Part shown: one piece after another, positions 9,009-17,927 of the stretch
Numbering within the stretch: position 1 is the stretch's first letter
Layout of the letters: each line of letters opens with the position of its first letter
Source: Flavobacterium sedimenticola
GTDB lineage: Bacteria; Bacteroidota; Bacteroidia; Flavobacteriales; Flavobacteriaceae
DNA length: 64,000 nt
Direction: 5' to 3'
Assembly (NCBI RefSeq): GCF_030053345.1
Contig: NZ_JASGBP010000002.1
Coordinates: forward strand, 124,001 to 188,000
Translations under genes and position numbers: made by a program
Notes under the pieces: model-generated
The model's input: only the letters and a program-made list of their open reading frames with translations
The model's database searches: none
Told to the model about the DNA's origin: nothing

Positions 9009-9710
9009 ATGCTCTACACTGCAATCCTTTTTGGCTTACTCTCCAGTTTACACTGCATTGGTATGTGTGGACCCATTGCCATGATGTTGCCGGTAAATCA
9101 CCAAAATCCAACCCGGAAAGCCGTACAAATTTTACTGTATCATGTTGGGCGATTAACCGCTTACGGCATGTTGGGTTTGTTGTTTGGTTTATTAGGTAAA
9201 GGGTTCTATATGGCCGGATTTCAACAGCAGTTATCCATTGTCGTAGGTGTTGGTATGATTCTTTTAGCGATAGTACCCGAGAAAACATTGGCGCGATACA
9301 ATTTTTCCAGACCGGTTCATAAATTCATTGCATCCGTTAAAACCCGTTTGGGACAACAATTTAGACGAAAAACCGCAGACGCTTTTTTCACCATAGGCTT
9401 TTTCAACGGTTTATTGCCTTGCGGATTGGTTTATGCTGCGCTGTTTGGCGCCGTGGCCATGCAAAATAGTTTTTACGGATTGGCCTATATGGTACTCTAC
9501 GGATTGGGAACGATCCCAATGATGAGCGCTGTCGTGTATGCCGGTTCTTTGTTGTCAATGCCAATCCGAAATAAATTGCAAAAAGTGGTACCCGTAATTA
9601 CCGTTATTTTAGGGCTGTTGTTTGTCCTTCGCGGTATGGGATTGGATATCGCATATGTATCGCCGAGTCAAATGGACTTATTTGTCCAAGCGGCGGCAAA
9701 TTGTCACTAA
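9009..9710 (+). CDS. Sulfite exporter TauE/SafE-like (UreH-type) membrane protein
   Basis: A 233-residue protein with about six membrane helices. It starts MLYTAILFGLLSSLHCIGMCGPIAMMLP, and the HC-x3-C pattern in the first helix plus FNGLLPCGLVYAALFG in the second half are characteristic of this subfamily, which regularly ends cco operons in Bacteroidota. The paired cysteines suggest metal (copper) or thiol handling for oxidase assembly, but the substrate is not established. It begins 33 bases after ccoH in the same direction. Confidence 0.8.
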   Translation: MLYTAILFGLLSSLHCIGMCGPIAMMLPVNHQNPTRKAVQILLYHVGRLTAYGMLGLLFGLLGKGFYMAGFQQQLSIVVGVGMILLAIVPEKTLARYNFSRPVHKFIASVKTRLGQQFRRKTADAFFTIGFFNGLLPCGLVYAALFGAVAMQNSFYGLAYMVLYGLGTIPMMSAVVYAGSLLSMPIRNKLQKVVPVITVILGLLFVLRGMGLDIAYVSPSQMDLFVQAAANCH

Positions 9711-9734
9711 AAATCAACCCTTAAAATACACACC

Positions 9735-9965
9735 ATGGAAAAACACGATTTATTACACGAGTTTCCTGAATTTCAGGAAAAAATACACGAGCTTAAGGTT
9801 TCTGATGCGCATTTCAGAAACTTGTTTGATGAATATCATGAAATTGAGCATCAAATTCATCGAATCAACATGGGCTCTGAAGTAGCCAATGATAATTTTT
9901 TACACGAATTAAAAGCCCGATTTTTATTCCTTAAAGACGAAATATACGCCCGATTGAATCAGTAA
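9735..9965 (+). CDS. YdcH/DUF465 family small protein
   Basis: A 76-residue, almost fully helical protein with the DUF465 pattern HLLHEFPEF...HFRNLFDEYHEIEHQIHRI and a final LKDEIYARL. Molecular function is unknown. It is 24 bases after the TauE-like gene, and the operon ends at a terminator just beyond it. Confidence 0.8.
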   Translation: MEKHDLLHEFPEFQEKIHELKVSDAHFRNLFDEYHEIEHQIHRINMGSEVANDNFLHELKARFLFLKDEIYARLNQ

Positions 9966-9990
9966 TTTTTAAAGTTAATTGAGTTAGAAG

Positions 9991-10015
9991 CCACGTTGAA
10001 AAGCGTGGTTTTTTT
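9991..10015 (+). terminator. Terminator of the cco operon
   Basis: CCACG and CGTGG pair around TTGAAAAG and are followed by seven T. It overlaps the end of the convergent TauE gene. Confidence 0.7.
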
Positions 10016-10745
10016 ATATTTTTTGAAAAGCGCTGAAAGCCGTAATGATTCCGGTTATAAAAATGAGCACTAAGACAATGTTTTTGAATTGCGCTTCCGA
10101 TATTTTAGTCAAAATTTGCCTTCCTATATAGGTGCCAATAATACTTACTACAAACAAAATCGGAATCAGGTACAAATCATCCCGATGAATATAACCGTTG
10201 AGGCCGTAAACAATGGTTCTGCTGCTGTCTATCGCTAAATCAATCACGGCTGATGTAGCAATAAACACTTGCATTTTTAAGTTAAAAGCGGCCAGTGTCA
10301 TGCCCCTGATGGCGCCACCGGTACCGATTATTCCGGCCACAAAACCCGAACTGATACCGCCGAGAATACTGTTAGGGGTTGTGGGTTTGATAACAGTATC
10401 TTTAAAAAGTAAAAAGAAAAGACTTAATATTATTAAGAAAAGGGATAAGGCTAATTCCAGCCATTTAGAATCGATAAACCGACTCCAATACGAGCCAATC
10501 ACTACAAAAATAACCGCCGGTATGCCTAGGGTAATAATCAGTTTCCGGTCGACACCTCCACGGAAGAAACCGATTTTAGTTATATTGCTCAACACATGAA
10601 ACAGGGCAGTAACACCTAAAACGGAGTGAAAATCGAGAAAATAACCGGCAATCGGCACAAAAAATAACGAAGAGCCAAAACCACCAACGGTGCCTAAAAT
10701 TTCGGCCAACAAGGCTAAAAGAATAAAGTAAACCAGGTATTCCAA
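10014..10745 (-). CDS. TauE/SafE (DUF81) family permease
   Basis: A 243-residue permease with about eight helices and the two family signatures, GGFGSSLFFVPIAG near the N-terminus and GTGGAIRGMTLAAF near residue 140. Family members export small sulfur or organic anions. It is not closely similar to the TauE-like protein at 9009. It is transcribed alone toward the cco terminator. Confidence 0.85.
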   Translation of the reverse strand: MEYLVYFILLALLAEILGTVGGFGSSLFFVPIAGYFLDFHSVLGVTALFHVLSNITKIGFFRGGVDRKLIITLGIPAVIFVVIGSYWSRFIDSKWLELALSLFLIILSLFFLLFKDTVIKPTTPNSILGGISSGFVAGIIGTGGAIRGMTLAAFNLKMQVFIATSAVIDLAIDSSRTIVYGLNGYIHRDDLYLIPILFVVSIIGTYIGRQILTKISEAQFKNIVLVLIFITGIITAFSAFQKI

Positions 10746-10917
10746 AGTTGGTGATAAAAGATAAAACGGTTGATAAAAGCTTTACAAAAATATGATACGG
10801 TTTACTGCCGTCGGTTTTTATTGTACATTTCGTTTTAAAGATAAACAAATTTTATCTGATAAAAAACATGATGGCTATGGTGTAGAATGGCTTTTACGGG
10901 TGTTGATTTTAAACAAT

Positions 10918-10950
10918 AAAAAAGCCAGTCTCTTCAGACTGGCTTTTTTT
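10918..10950. terminator. Bidirectional terminator after the cold-shock gene
   Basis: AAAGCCAGTCT and AGACTGGCTTT form an 11-base-pair stem with a CTTC loop; A and T runs on both sides allow use on either strand. It lies 20 bases after the stop of the cold-shock gene. Confidence 0.8.
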
Positions 10951-10969
10951 GGTAAAGGTAAAATATATC

Positions 10970-11161
10970 TTAGATAACGTTTACATTAACAGCACTTGGT
11001 CCTTTTTGTCCGTTTTCTACGGAGTAAGTTACCGTGTCGTTCTCACGTACCGGTTCATTTAAACCGCTAGCATGTACGAACACATCATTGCCACCACCGT
11101 TTGGAGTGATGAATCCGAAGCCTTTCGCTTCGTTAAAAAACTTAATTGTTCCTTCGTTCAT
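10970..11161 (-). CDS. Cold-shock domain protein (CspA family)
   Basis: A 63-residue single cold-shock domain with both RNA-binding motifs, KGFGFI and DVFVHAS. Such proteins melt RNA structure. The 5' flank (11162-11327) is extremely AT-rich with long A and T runs, consistent with a structured leader, although no specific cold-box element could be identified. Confidence 0.93.
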   Translation of the reverse strand: MNEGTIKFFNEAKGFGFITPNGGGNDVFVHASGLNEPVRENDTVTYSVENGQKGPSAVNVNVI

Positions 11162-11327
11162 AAAAATATTGAATTAATAATAGAACAAAGATAATTGTTT
11201 TTTGCAAAAAGTTTATCTATTTTTCTGAAAAATTGAAAATATTTCAAAAATAATATTTAAAATAGCGATAAAATTTAATATTTTTTAAAAAGAAATGGTG
11301 TTGTTTCAGACTTTTACGCCTCAAATT

Positions 11328-11456
11328 TTAATGGCTTTTCTTATGCTCTTCTGTGTTATAGGTACCCTTGACAAGTTTTTCAATCTCAACTTTGATGGCG
11401 TAAACTCTTTTTCTGTTACCACTATTCAACTTTTTACAATAGTTTAAGCTGTGCAT
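11328..11456 (-). CDS. Possible small basic protein (42 residues)
   Basis: An ATG frame encoding MHSLNYCKKLNSGNRKRVYA followed by a charged helix with VEIEKLVKGTYN and ending KKSH. It begins 12 bases after the stop of the membrane protein upstream and may be the last gene of the hemN transcript. No family was recognised; it could be a chance frame. It fills most of the 306-base space between the cold-shock gene and 11469. Confidence 0.35.
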   Translation of the reverse strand: MHSLNYCKKLNSGNRKRVYAIKVEIEKLVKGTYNTEEHKKSH

Positions 11457-11468
11457 ACCAATAAATCG

Positions 11469-11885
11469 TTACAAATGTGTTTTCTTTTGTTTTCTTGTGG
11501 TTTTTCTGATAAAAAAGAAGTAAGGCGCCACTGCTATCCAAACTAAAACGCAAATCCAGAGTCGGCCTTGCTCAATATGATAGTCCAGCATCATCGTGTT
11601 GAAACTTTTGCCCGAGGCATAACCGAGTCCGAATTCAAATGTAACGGTCAACAGCATCCAATAAATACCCAGCAGTAACGATTGAACAGTTGATGTCATG
11701 GGATGTTTTTTAAAAATGAAGTACATATATAACCCGAGCCAGGCGATGAGTACTACCGAGGCAACTTGGTGAGCTATTAAAGCACCGATATATTTCGCAT
11801 ATCCTAAATCACGAATAGTACCGTTTACCACAGCTATCGGTATCATAGGAAGCCAAAATATAAACCATCGGAATAGAAAATTCAT
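11469..11885 (-). CDS. Four-helix integral membrane protein of unknown function
   Basis: A 138-residue protein with helices near residues 5-22, 32-58, 65-88 and 105-125 and a basic tail (RKTTRKQKKTHL). No catalytic motif was recognised. It starts 34 bases after hemN in the same direction, so it is probably co-transcribed with it. Confidence 0.7.
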   Translation of the reverse strand: MNFLFRWFIFWLPMIPIAVVNGTIRDLGYAKYIGALIAHQVASVVLIAWLGLYMYFIFKKHPMTSTVQSLLLGIYWMLLTVTFEFGLGYASGKSFNTMMLDYHIEQGRLWICVLVWIAVAPYFFFIRKTTRKQKKTHL

Positions 11886-11919
11886 TTATATTTTGTTAGG
11901 ATTAGTGACCGCTTCAACC

Positions 11920-13284
11920 TTAGACAGTCATCGAAAAGAGTTGGGTTTCGGGTGTTTTGCGTTTTAATCTCAGGTCAAAAGCCATGCAAATATTGCGTAC
12001 AAAAGGTTTTCCTTTTTCGGTAACGGTTACCTTGTTCTGCGAAATGACGAGTAAGCCGTCTTTTTCCATTTCGTGCAGTTGCACCAATACCTCAGGTAAG
12101 CCTTCAAAATACAAGGCATCATTTTGCCAAGAAGTATCAAATTGACACATTAAATTTAATATGTGTTTTCGAATGATTAAATCTTCTTCATTCAAACGAT
12201 GTCCTCTGAATACGGGCAATTCGTTTTGGGCTAGTCGCGCATAGTACGCTTCTAATTCTTTTTCGTTTTGGGCAAAAGCATACCAACTATCACTAATGGA
12301 AGAAACTCCCAAGCCAATCATCAACTGGGTTTTCGAAGCGGTATAGCCCATAAAGTTACGGTGCAATTTTCCTTCTTTAAAAGCCACATACATACGGTCA
12401 TCGGCCAGTGCAAAATGATCCATCCCAATCTCATGATACCCTTTGCTGGCTAAAAGCTTTTTGCCTACTTCATAGAGTTTGCGCTTTTCGTCGTCTTTGG
12501 GGACATCTTCATCTTTAAAGCCACGTTGACCGTTTCCTTTAATCCATGGAACATGCGCATAGCTGTAAAAGGCTAAACGGTCCGGACCTAATGATTTTGT
12601 TTTTTCAATAGTGTCAATTACATTGTCTAAAGTTTGGAACGGCAAGCCGAAAATTAAGTCATGCGAAACCGAAGTATAGCCAATTTCTCTGGCCCAAAAA
12701 GTGACTTTGGCCACATTGTAAAACGGCTGAATGCGATGAATAGCGGTTTGCACTTTTTCAGAATAATCCTGAACACCGAAACTTACCCTCCGGAATCCCA
12801 AGTCATATAACTTTTGCAGGTGTAATCGGGTAGTATTGTTAGGATGTCCTTCAAAGCTAAACTCGTATACTTTTGCTTTTTCGGCTTTACTGAGAATTCC
12901 GTTGATGAGTCGTTCTAAATTGTCAACCGAGAAAAAAGTTGGAGTTCCACCGCCCAAGTGAATCTCTTTAATGATAGGCTTTTGCGGGAGCAGTTCGCAA
13001 TACATCGCCCATTCTTTGAGCACGGCATCAATATACGGATGTTCCACTTCGTGACGCTTGGTAATGCGTTTATGGCAACCGCAAAAAGTACAAAGACTTT
13101 CGCAGAAAGGGAGATGTATATACAAGCTAATGCCTTCGGCAGCATTACTTTCATTAAAACTTTTAATCAGTGTTTCTTTCCATATTTCAACCGAAAACGT
13201 AGTCTCATCCCAATAGGGAACCGTAGGATAACTGGTATACCTCGGACCGGGAACATTATATTTTTGGATTAAAGAAAACGACAT
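11920..13284 (-). CDS. hemN: Oxygen-independent coproporphyrinogen III oxidase
   Basis: A 454-residue radical SAM enzyme. The cluster motif is CESLCTFCGC, about residues 59-68, and HLGGGTPTF and the FEGHPNNTT segment follow, as in HemN. It converts coproporphyrinogen III to protoporphyrinogen IX without oxygen. The ATG at 13284 (MSFSLIQKYNVPGPRYTSYP) is preferred over an upstream TTG at 13341 because the promoter and operator lie between them. A perfect Fnr-type operator 51 bases upstream ties it to the same regulon as the cbb3 genes. Confidence 0.95.
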   Translation of the reverse strand: MSFSLIQKYNVPGPRYTSYPTVPYWDETTFSVEIWKETLIKSFNESNAAEGISLYIHLPFCESLCTFCGCHKRITKRHEVEHPYIDAVLKEWAMYCELLPQKPIIKEIHLGGGTPTFFSVDNLERLINGILSKAEKAKVYEFSFEGHPNNTTRLHLQKLYDLGFRRVSFGVQDYSEKVQTAIHRIQPFYNVAKVTFWAREIGYTSVSHDLIFGLPFQTLDNVIDTIEKTKSLGPDRLAFYSYAHVPWIKGNGQRGFKDEDVPKDDEKRKLYEVGKKLLASKGYHEIGMDHFALADDRMYVAFKEGKLHRNFMGYTASKTQLMIGLGVSSISDSWYAFAQNEKELEAYYARLAQNELPVFRGHRLNEEDLIIRKHILNLMCQFDTSWQNDALYFEGLPEVLVQLHEMEKDGLLVISQNKVTVTEKGKPFVRNICMAFDLRLKRKTPETQLFSMTV

Positions 13285-13304
13285 AGCTACATTTTTTTCA
13301 AGAT

Positions 13305-13348
13305 CAAATGTAAGATGCGAATGCATAAATAAAAATGACAATTGTCAT
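13305..13348 (-). promoter_or_regulatory. Fnr-type operator and promoter of hemN
   Basis: The perfect palindrome ATGACA-AT-TGTCAT lies at 13335-13348. On the minus strand it is followed by 22 bases and the -7 box TACATTTG (13305-13312). The geometry is identical to that before ccoS and ccoI. Confidence 0.7.
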
Positions 13349-13475
13349 GTAGTGGTATCGGTCTGATAATTTAACAGAGAATAAAAAATATTGATTTTGT
13401 GAAAAGAAATAAAAAAAAGTGTTCATTTGTAGGAATTTAGTATTTAATTTATATTTTAGTAAAAAAATCCCTCTC

Positions 13476-16388
13476 TTGAAAACATTAAGATTAGCTCTCG
13501 TTGCCCTGTTAACTCTTTTTACCTTATCCATTTCAGCTCAAAGTTCTTGTCCGAATTCCGATTTTGAATCGGGTGATTTATCAGGTTGGCAAGGTCAAAC
13601 CGGTTACTGTTGTCCTATATTCACAGCGCCTTCGGGTATTGTTAACGGAAGACATACCATTATGTCCGGTACAGGAACCGATCCCCATACCTGTGGTGCC
13701 GTACCGGTGGTAGCTCCGGGTGGGTTGTATTCAGCCCGCGTCGGTAATGATAACTCCGGTGCGCAGGCCGAAACCTTGTCGTATACTATGACAGTAACGC
13801 CGTCATCTTCCTTATTTATTTATAAGTATGCCGTAGTGCTTGAAGATCCCGGTCATAGCCCATCAGAACAACCTCGTTTTCAGGTGAGGGTGCTCAATGC
13901 AGCGGGGCAATTGATTGATCCGGTTTGCGGAGTATATACCGTAGTAGCGGCTGCCGGACTGGAAGGTTTTCAAACCTGTATAAGTCCGATTAGCGGGGGA
14001 GAAGTTCGCTATAGGAATTGGACAACTGTTGGGCTTAACCTCAGTGCTTACATGGGACAAACCATTACCGTTGAGTTTGAAACCGGAGATTGTTCACCCG
14101 GAGCCCATTTTGGGTATGCATATGTGGATGCCTATTGTTCGCCTTTGCAGATTGGAGCCACGTATTGTACCGGCTCTTTTGCTGCCCAGTTAACTGCCCC
14201 TATAGGATTTACGTATTTGTGGAATACCGGAGAAACGACACAATCTATTGTGGTAACTAATCCGAATGCCGGTCTTACGTATACCTGTACTATGACTTCG
14301 GTTACCGGTTGTACGGTTAATATTTCTACGGTACTACAGTTAGAAGATCCCGTAGCCGATTTCACGATGACCAACACGTGTTATAATAATGCGGTTTTTG
14401 AAGATACAACTGTATTGGTAAATCACAGTTTATTGGATAGTTACTTATGGGATTTCGGTGACGGCACCACTTCTACCGAACACAATCCTACCCACGTGTT
14501 TCCTTCCAGTGGTACCTATACCGTTACTTTTACCACATTTAATGCTTTTGGTTGTACTACGACCAAGACACAAACCATTACGGTTTATATGGCCCCAACA
14601 GCACAAATCACCTATGGACAGAGTAGTTTTTGTACTTCGGATACCGCTGTTAAAACAGTAACGCTTACCGGAACCGACCTATATACAGGAGGTACCTACA
14701 GTGTTTCTCCGGCTACCGGCTTGAGTTTTAATGCGGCCACCGGAGAGTTCAACCCAAGTACCAGTACACCGGGAACCTATCAGGTTTCCTATACCATTCC
14801 AACCACTAACAACTGTACGGTACCACCGGTTACCATTACCATTACTATTTACCAATCGCCCTCAGCCTCAATTCAGTATACGGCACCGGCATTTTGTAAT
14901 CTCATCAATTGGTCACAACCGGTTTCGCTTACCGGACTCGGACAAATTACAGGGGGTACTTATACTGCCACACCGGCAGGTCTCAGCATCGATCCGAATA
15001 CCGGTTACATCACACCCTCTGCCAGTGCAGCCGGCTTGTATCAAGTAACGTATACCACACCTCAAGTAGGAGGGGTATGTAGTTCCGTAGTGGCTGCTAC
15101 TCAAGTTACAATTATTGCGGCATCTACGGCATCCCTTCAATATGCTACCCCTTTTTGTAATTCACTGACCACTCCGCAATCCGTCACAATTACCGGAACG
15201 GGGAATTATTTGTCGGGAACATTTTCGGCTACGCCTCCGGGACTACAACTTAATGCCAATACCGGAGCTATCATCCCAAGTCAATCTCAAGTAGGAAATT
15301 ATACGATTACTTATATCATTCCGGCCGGTGGCGGTTGTGCCGCAGTTACCGAATTCGCTACGGTTACCATCACCGAAATGCCTACCGCAGCTATTAGTTA
15401 TGCCGATCCGTTTTGTATGTCGTTAAACACACCTCAAGCGGTATCCCTTACCGGTACGGCTGCTTTTGCGGGAGGGACTTACAGTGCACCGGCCGGACTT
15501 ACTATTAATGCTTCTAACGGAGGTATTACACCAAGTACCAGTACTGCTGGATTGCATCAAATAACGTATACAATGCCTACCCTTGGCGGTTGTTCGCCGG
15601 CACCCGTTTTTACAACGGTCAGAATCGATCCTTTGCCGGCTCCGCAATTGTCTAATTTTGCCATCTGCGAAGACCCGAGAGGACAGGTTTTCCGACCGGC
15701 AATTTTGAATACCGGTCTGAGTGATTTACTTTACAGCTGCCAATGGTTTTTAAACGGCACGCCGGTGTCACCCCCGATTACGTCAAATATTTACACTGTT
15801 GCGGCTCCGGGTAGTTACTCGGTGGTAGTGACAGACAATCAAACCGGTTGTGTAGCACCGTCGGTTTCTTCTACAGTTTCTACGGCTGTAACAGTGGAAG
15901 ATTTCTACGCTTACATAACAGATACGTTCAATCAAAATAATACCATGACGGTAGTTGTACAAGGAGGAACGGGACCTTATTTGTATTCGTTAGACAACGG
16001 ACCATTTCAGGAGTCTAATGTATATACCAATTTATCCTCAGGCGTGCATCAAGTATCGATTACCGATGTGAATAATTGTACCGATGTTACTAAAAGTGTT
16101 ATGGTGTTAGGGTATCCTAATTTCTTTACTCCTAATGGTGATGGAGCCAACGATTTTTGGAATATCTACTATTTTGATAATCAACCCAATGCCAAGATTT
16201 ATATTTTTGATCGTTACGGTAAATTGTTAACCCAATTGAGTCCGCAAAGCCCGGGGTGGGACGGTACTTACAACGGAAAGTTGTTGCCGTCGACTGATTA
16301 TTGGTTTATGGTGGAATTTAAAGATTATAATGCCGAAGGGGAAAAGGTTTGGCAAACTTTCCGTTCACACTTTTCAATGGTGCGATAA
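13476..16388 (+). CDS. Large secreted protein with PKD domain, internal repeats and T9SS type B tail
   Basis: About 970 residues. A TTG at 13476 is the likely start because it directly precedes a signal peptide (KTLRLALVALLTLFTLSISAQ); a GTG at 13419 gives a longer, less typical N-terminus. An N-terminal jelly-roll-like region (20-260) has GHSPSEQPRFQVRV and FGYAYVDAYC. A PKD domain (about 290-370) has YLWDFGDGTTS. Four imperfect repeats of about 80 residues follow (about 372-719). The last 85 residues (FTPNGDGANDFWNIYYF ... WDGTYNGKLLPSTDYWF) are the gliding-motility-type C-terminal domain used as a type B sorting signal. A surface or matrix role is likely; no enzyme motif is visible. Confidence 0.9.
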   Translation: MKTLRLALVALLTLFTLSISAQSSCPNSDFESGDLSGWQGQTGYCCPIFTAPSGIVNGRHTIMSGTGTDPHTCGAVPVVAPGGLYSARVGNDNSGAQAETLSYTMTVTPSSSLFIYKYAVVLEDPGHSPSEQPRFQVRVLNAAGQLIDPVCGVYTVVAAAGLEGFQTCISPISGGEVRYRNWTTVGLNLSAYMGQTITVEFETGDCSPGAHFGYAYVDAYCSPLQIGATYCTGSFAAQLTAPIGFTYLWNTGETTQSIVVTNPNAGLTYTCTMTSVTGCTVNISTVLQLEDPVADFTMTNTCYNNAVFEDTTVLVNHSLLDSYLWDFGDGTTSTEHNPTHVFPSSGTYTVTFTTFNAFGCTTTKTQTITVYMAPTAQITYGQSSFCTSDTAVKTVTLTGTDLYTGGTYSVSPATGLSFNAATGEFNPSTSTPGTYQVSYTIPTTNNCTVPPVTITITIYQSPSASIQYTAPAFCNLINWSQPVSLTGLGQITGGTYTATPAGLSIDPNTGYITPSASAAGLYQVTYTTPQVGGVCSSVVAATQVTIIAASTASLQYATPFCNSLTTPQSVTITGTGNYLSGTFSATPPGLQLNANTGAIIPSQSQVGNYTITYIIPAGGGCAAVTEFATVTITEMPTAAISYADPFCMSLNTPQAVSLTGTAAFAGGTYSAPAGLTINASNGGITPSTSTAGLHQITYTMPTLGGCSPAPVFTTVRIDPLPAPQLSNFAICEDPRGQVFRPAILNTGLSDLLYSCQWFLNGTPVSPPITSNIYTVAAPGSYSVVVTDNQTGCVAPSVSSTVSTAVTVEDFYAYITDTFNQNNTMTVVVQGGTGPYLYSLDNGPFQESNVYTNLSSGVHQVSITDVNNCTDVTKSVMVLGYPNFFTPNGDGANDFWNIYYFDNQPNAKIYIFDRYGKLLTQLSPQSPGWDGTYNGKLLPSTDYWFMVEFKDYNAEGEKVWQTFRSHFSMVR
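14592..15632 (+). repeat. Four tandem ~80-residue coding repeats
   Basis: Each unit has the pattern A-x-I-x-Y ... F-C ... V-x-L-T-G-T-G ... GGTYS ... GL-x-x-N-x-x-TG-x-I-x-PS-x-S-x-x-G-x-Y-x-V-T-Y-x-x-P ... GC. Units begin near 14592, 14863, 15124 and 15383. Each contains two conserved cysteines that may pair. Confidence 0.7.
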
Positions 16389-16420
16389 ATACCTCTCCGT
16401 TTTTTTCAAGAAGTTAAAAC

Positions 16421-16454
16421 AAAAACCGCCACGATCCCTCATGGCGGTTTTTTT
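16421..16454 (+). terminator. Rho-independent terminator
   Basis: AAAACCGCCA and TGGCGGTTTT pair around CGATCCCTCA, followed by a T run; it ends the T9SS type B gene. The remaining 220 bases before 16675 show no gene. Confidence 0.8.
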
Positions 16455-16674
16455 ACTTTATGTCAAAGCATTACTCGTATCGGTTAGGACCAAAATAACG
16501 TTTGGTGAATGACTTTCTTCTCTTGACTCGATACGATTGCTTTTACAAAATTGGTAGTTCTCTTTCAAAAAACTGTTGCACAATTATTATAAAATGTTAT
16601 AAAATTGTCATGTGTTGATTTAGATGTTCAGTTGTTCGTGAGCAAGGACCGAAAACGGTTAATCTAAGCGCTGT

Positions 16675-17205
16675 TTATTGTTTTACAAATTGTACTTCAG
16701 CACTTAGTTTGATATCTTCACCTACCAAAACACCACCGGTTTCTAAGGCAGCATTCCAGGTTAAGCCGAAATTTTTACGGTTGATGCTTCCGTTTAATGA
16801 TAGCCCGATTCGGGTATTTCCCCATGGGTCTTTCATTAAGCCACTGTATTCCGCACCTAAAGAAATATTCTGGGTAACATCCTTAATTGTTAAATCGCCT
16901 TTAATTTCGTATTGCCCCTCATTTACTTTTGTTATCGAGGTGCTTTTGAAAGTCAGTGTACCAAAAGTATCGGTGTCAAAAAAATCGGCACTTCGCAAGT
17001 GATTGTCACGATCGCTGTTACCGGTATTGATAGATTTTACCTCGGCTGAAAAGCGAATTTCCGAAGTTTCAAATTGTGTTTCCTCGTTTTGGATATCCGC
17101 CGAAAAGGAATCAAATTTTCCTGATACATTAGTAAACATCATGTGTTTCACTTTGAAACCAATTTCTGAATGGGTTGGGTCTATAGCCCAGTTAGCTTTT
17201 GCCAT
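16675..17205 (-). CDS. YceI family lipid-binding protein
   Basis: A 176-residue beta-barrel protein of the YceI family: it starts with WAIDPTHSEIGFKVKHMMF and carries SIGNTG-like, NRDNHLRSADFFD and LTIKDVT segments. There is no signal peptide, so it is predicted cytoplasmic. Family members bind isoprenoid or other long-chain lipids; the ligand is not known. It stands alone. Confidence 0.9.
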   Translation of the reverse strand: MAKANWAIDPTHSEIGFKVKHMMFTNVSGKFDSFSADIQNEETQFETSEIRFSAEVKSINTGNSDRDNHLRSADFFDTDTFGTLTFKSTSITKVNEGQYEIKGDLTIKDVTQNISLGAEYSGLMKDPWGNTRIGLSLNGSINRKNFGLTWNAALETGGVLVGEDIKLSAEVQFVKQ

Positions 17206-17325
17206 AATTTTATTTTTTAGTTAAACGTTGTTATTGCTTTTAAACAAGACAAAATTACTGCGGTCACCAACAGTTATCACTTAATCTAGGTTAAGAAATG
17301 GATTTTTTTTCAAAAGAGAAGCAAC

Positions 17326-17706
17326 TCATTTGTATGATTTACCGCTGTCTTTGAGTGTTTTGAAATACCGAAAAACCGTGAGATCATAATGTAATGCCTT
17401 ACCGCCTTTGGTTAAATACCAACTGTAATCGTCATACAATTTACGGTATTGTTGGTAAATGGCATACGAGTCGGGATTTGTTTTATAATAAGCTTCAAAT
17501 TCGTGGATAACTTTTACAAGCCGTTCTTTTGATACGATATCGCCATTAACTGCTGCCGTAAATAATTTTTTCACAACACCCGAAATCATGTAATGGTCGG
17601 TGCGTTGCTTTTCTTTTTGATAGGCTTCGTCGGCTGCTGCAAAGGCTGCTTTTTTTGATTTGGCTTCGTCAATCATACCGTTTGCAATCAACAAGCACAC
17701 AAGCAA
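17326..17706 (-). CDS. Hypothetical exported protein with unclear start
   Basis: About 126 residues, mostly helical and basic. Near the N-terminus a hydrophobic LLVCLLIANG stretch preceded in frame by NKINVA resembles the core of a signal peptide, but no ATG lies upstream in frame; only a TTG at 17706 or an internal ATG at 17676 is available. The start may have been altered by mutation, or a rare start is used. No family was recognised. Confidence 0.5.
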   Translation of the reverse strand: MLVCLLIANGMIDEAKSKKAAFAAADEAYQKEKQRTDHYMISGVVKKLFTAAVNGDIVSKERLVKVIHEFEAYYKTNPDSYAIYQQYRKLYDDYSWYLTKGGKALHYDLTVFRYFKTLKDSGKSYK

Positions 17707-17885
17707 AGCGACATTAATTTTATTATGATCTACAAAATGGAATAGGCTATGATATCAAAAAGAGCGTACTCCTGAAATCAGATTACGAAAAGCGGTTTTG
17801 TAATGAAATGGCAATACTATGGCTATTTCATATTTTAATTTTTGTAAAGAAATCACAAAAGGGAACCGAATATTCTTTTTAATCT

Positions 17886-17893
17886 TACCTTTG
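17886..17893 (+). promoter_or_regulatory. -7 box before the sensor kinase
   Basis: TACCTTTG matches TAnnTTTG 35 bases before the kinase ATG. No convincing -33 element was found. Confidence 0.4.
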
Positions 17894-17927
17894 AAATCTG
17901 AAGCCACAATCCTAAAACTATCCCGTG

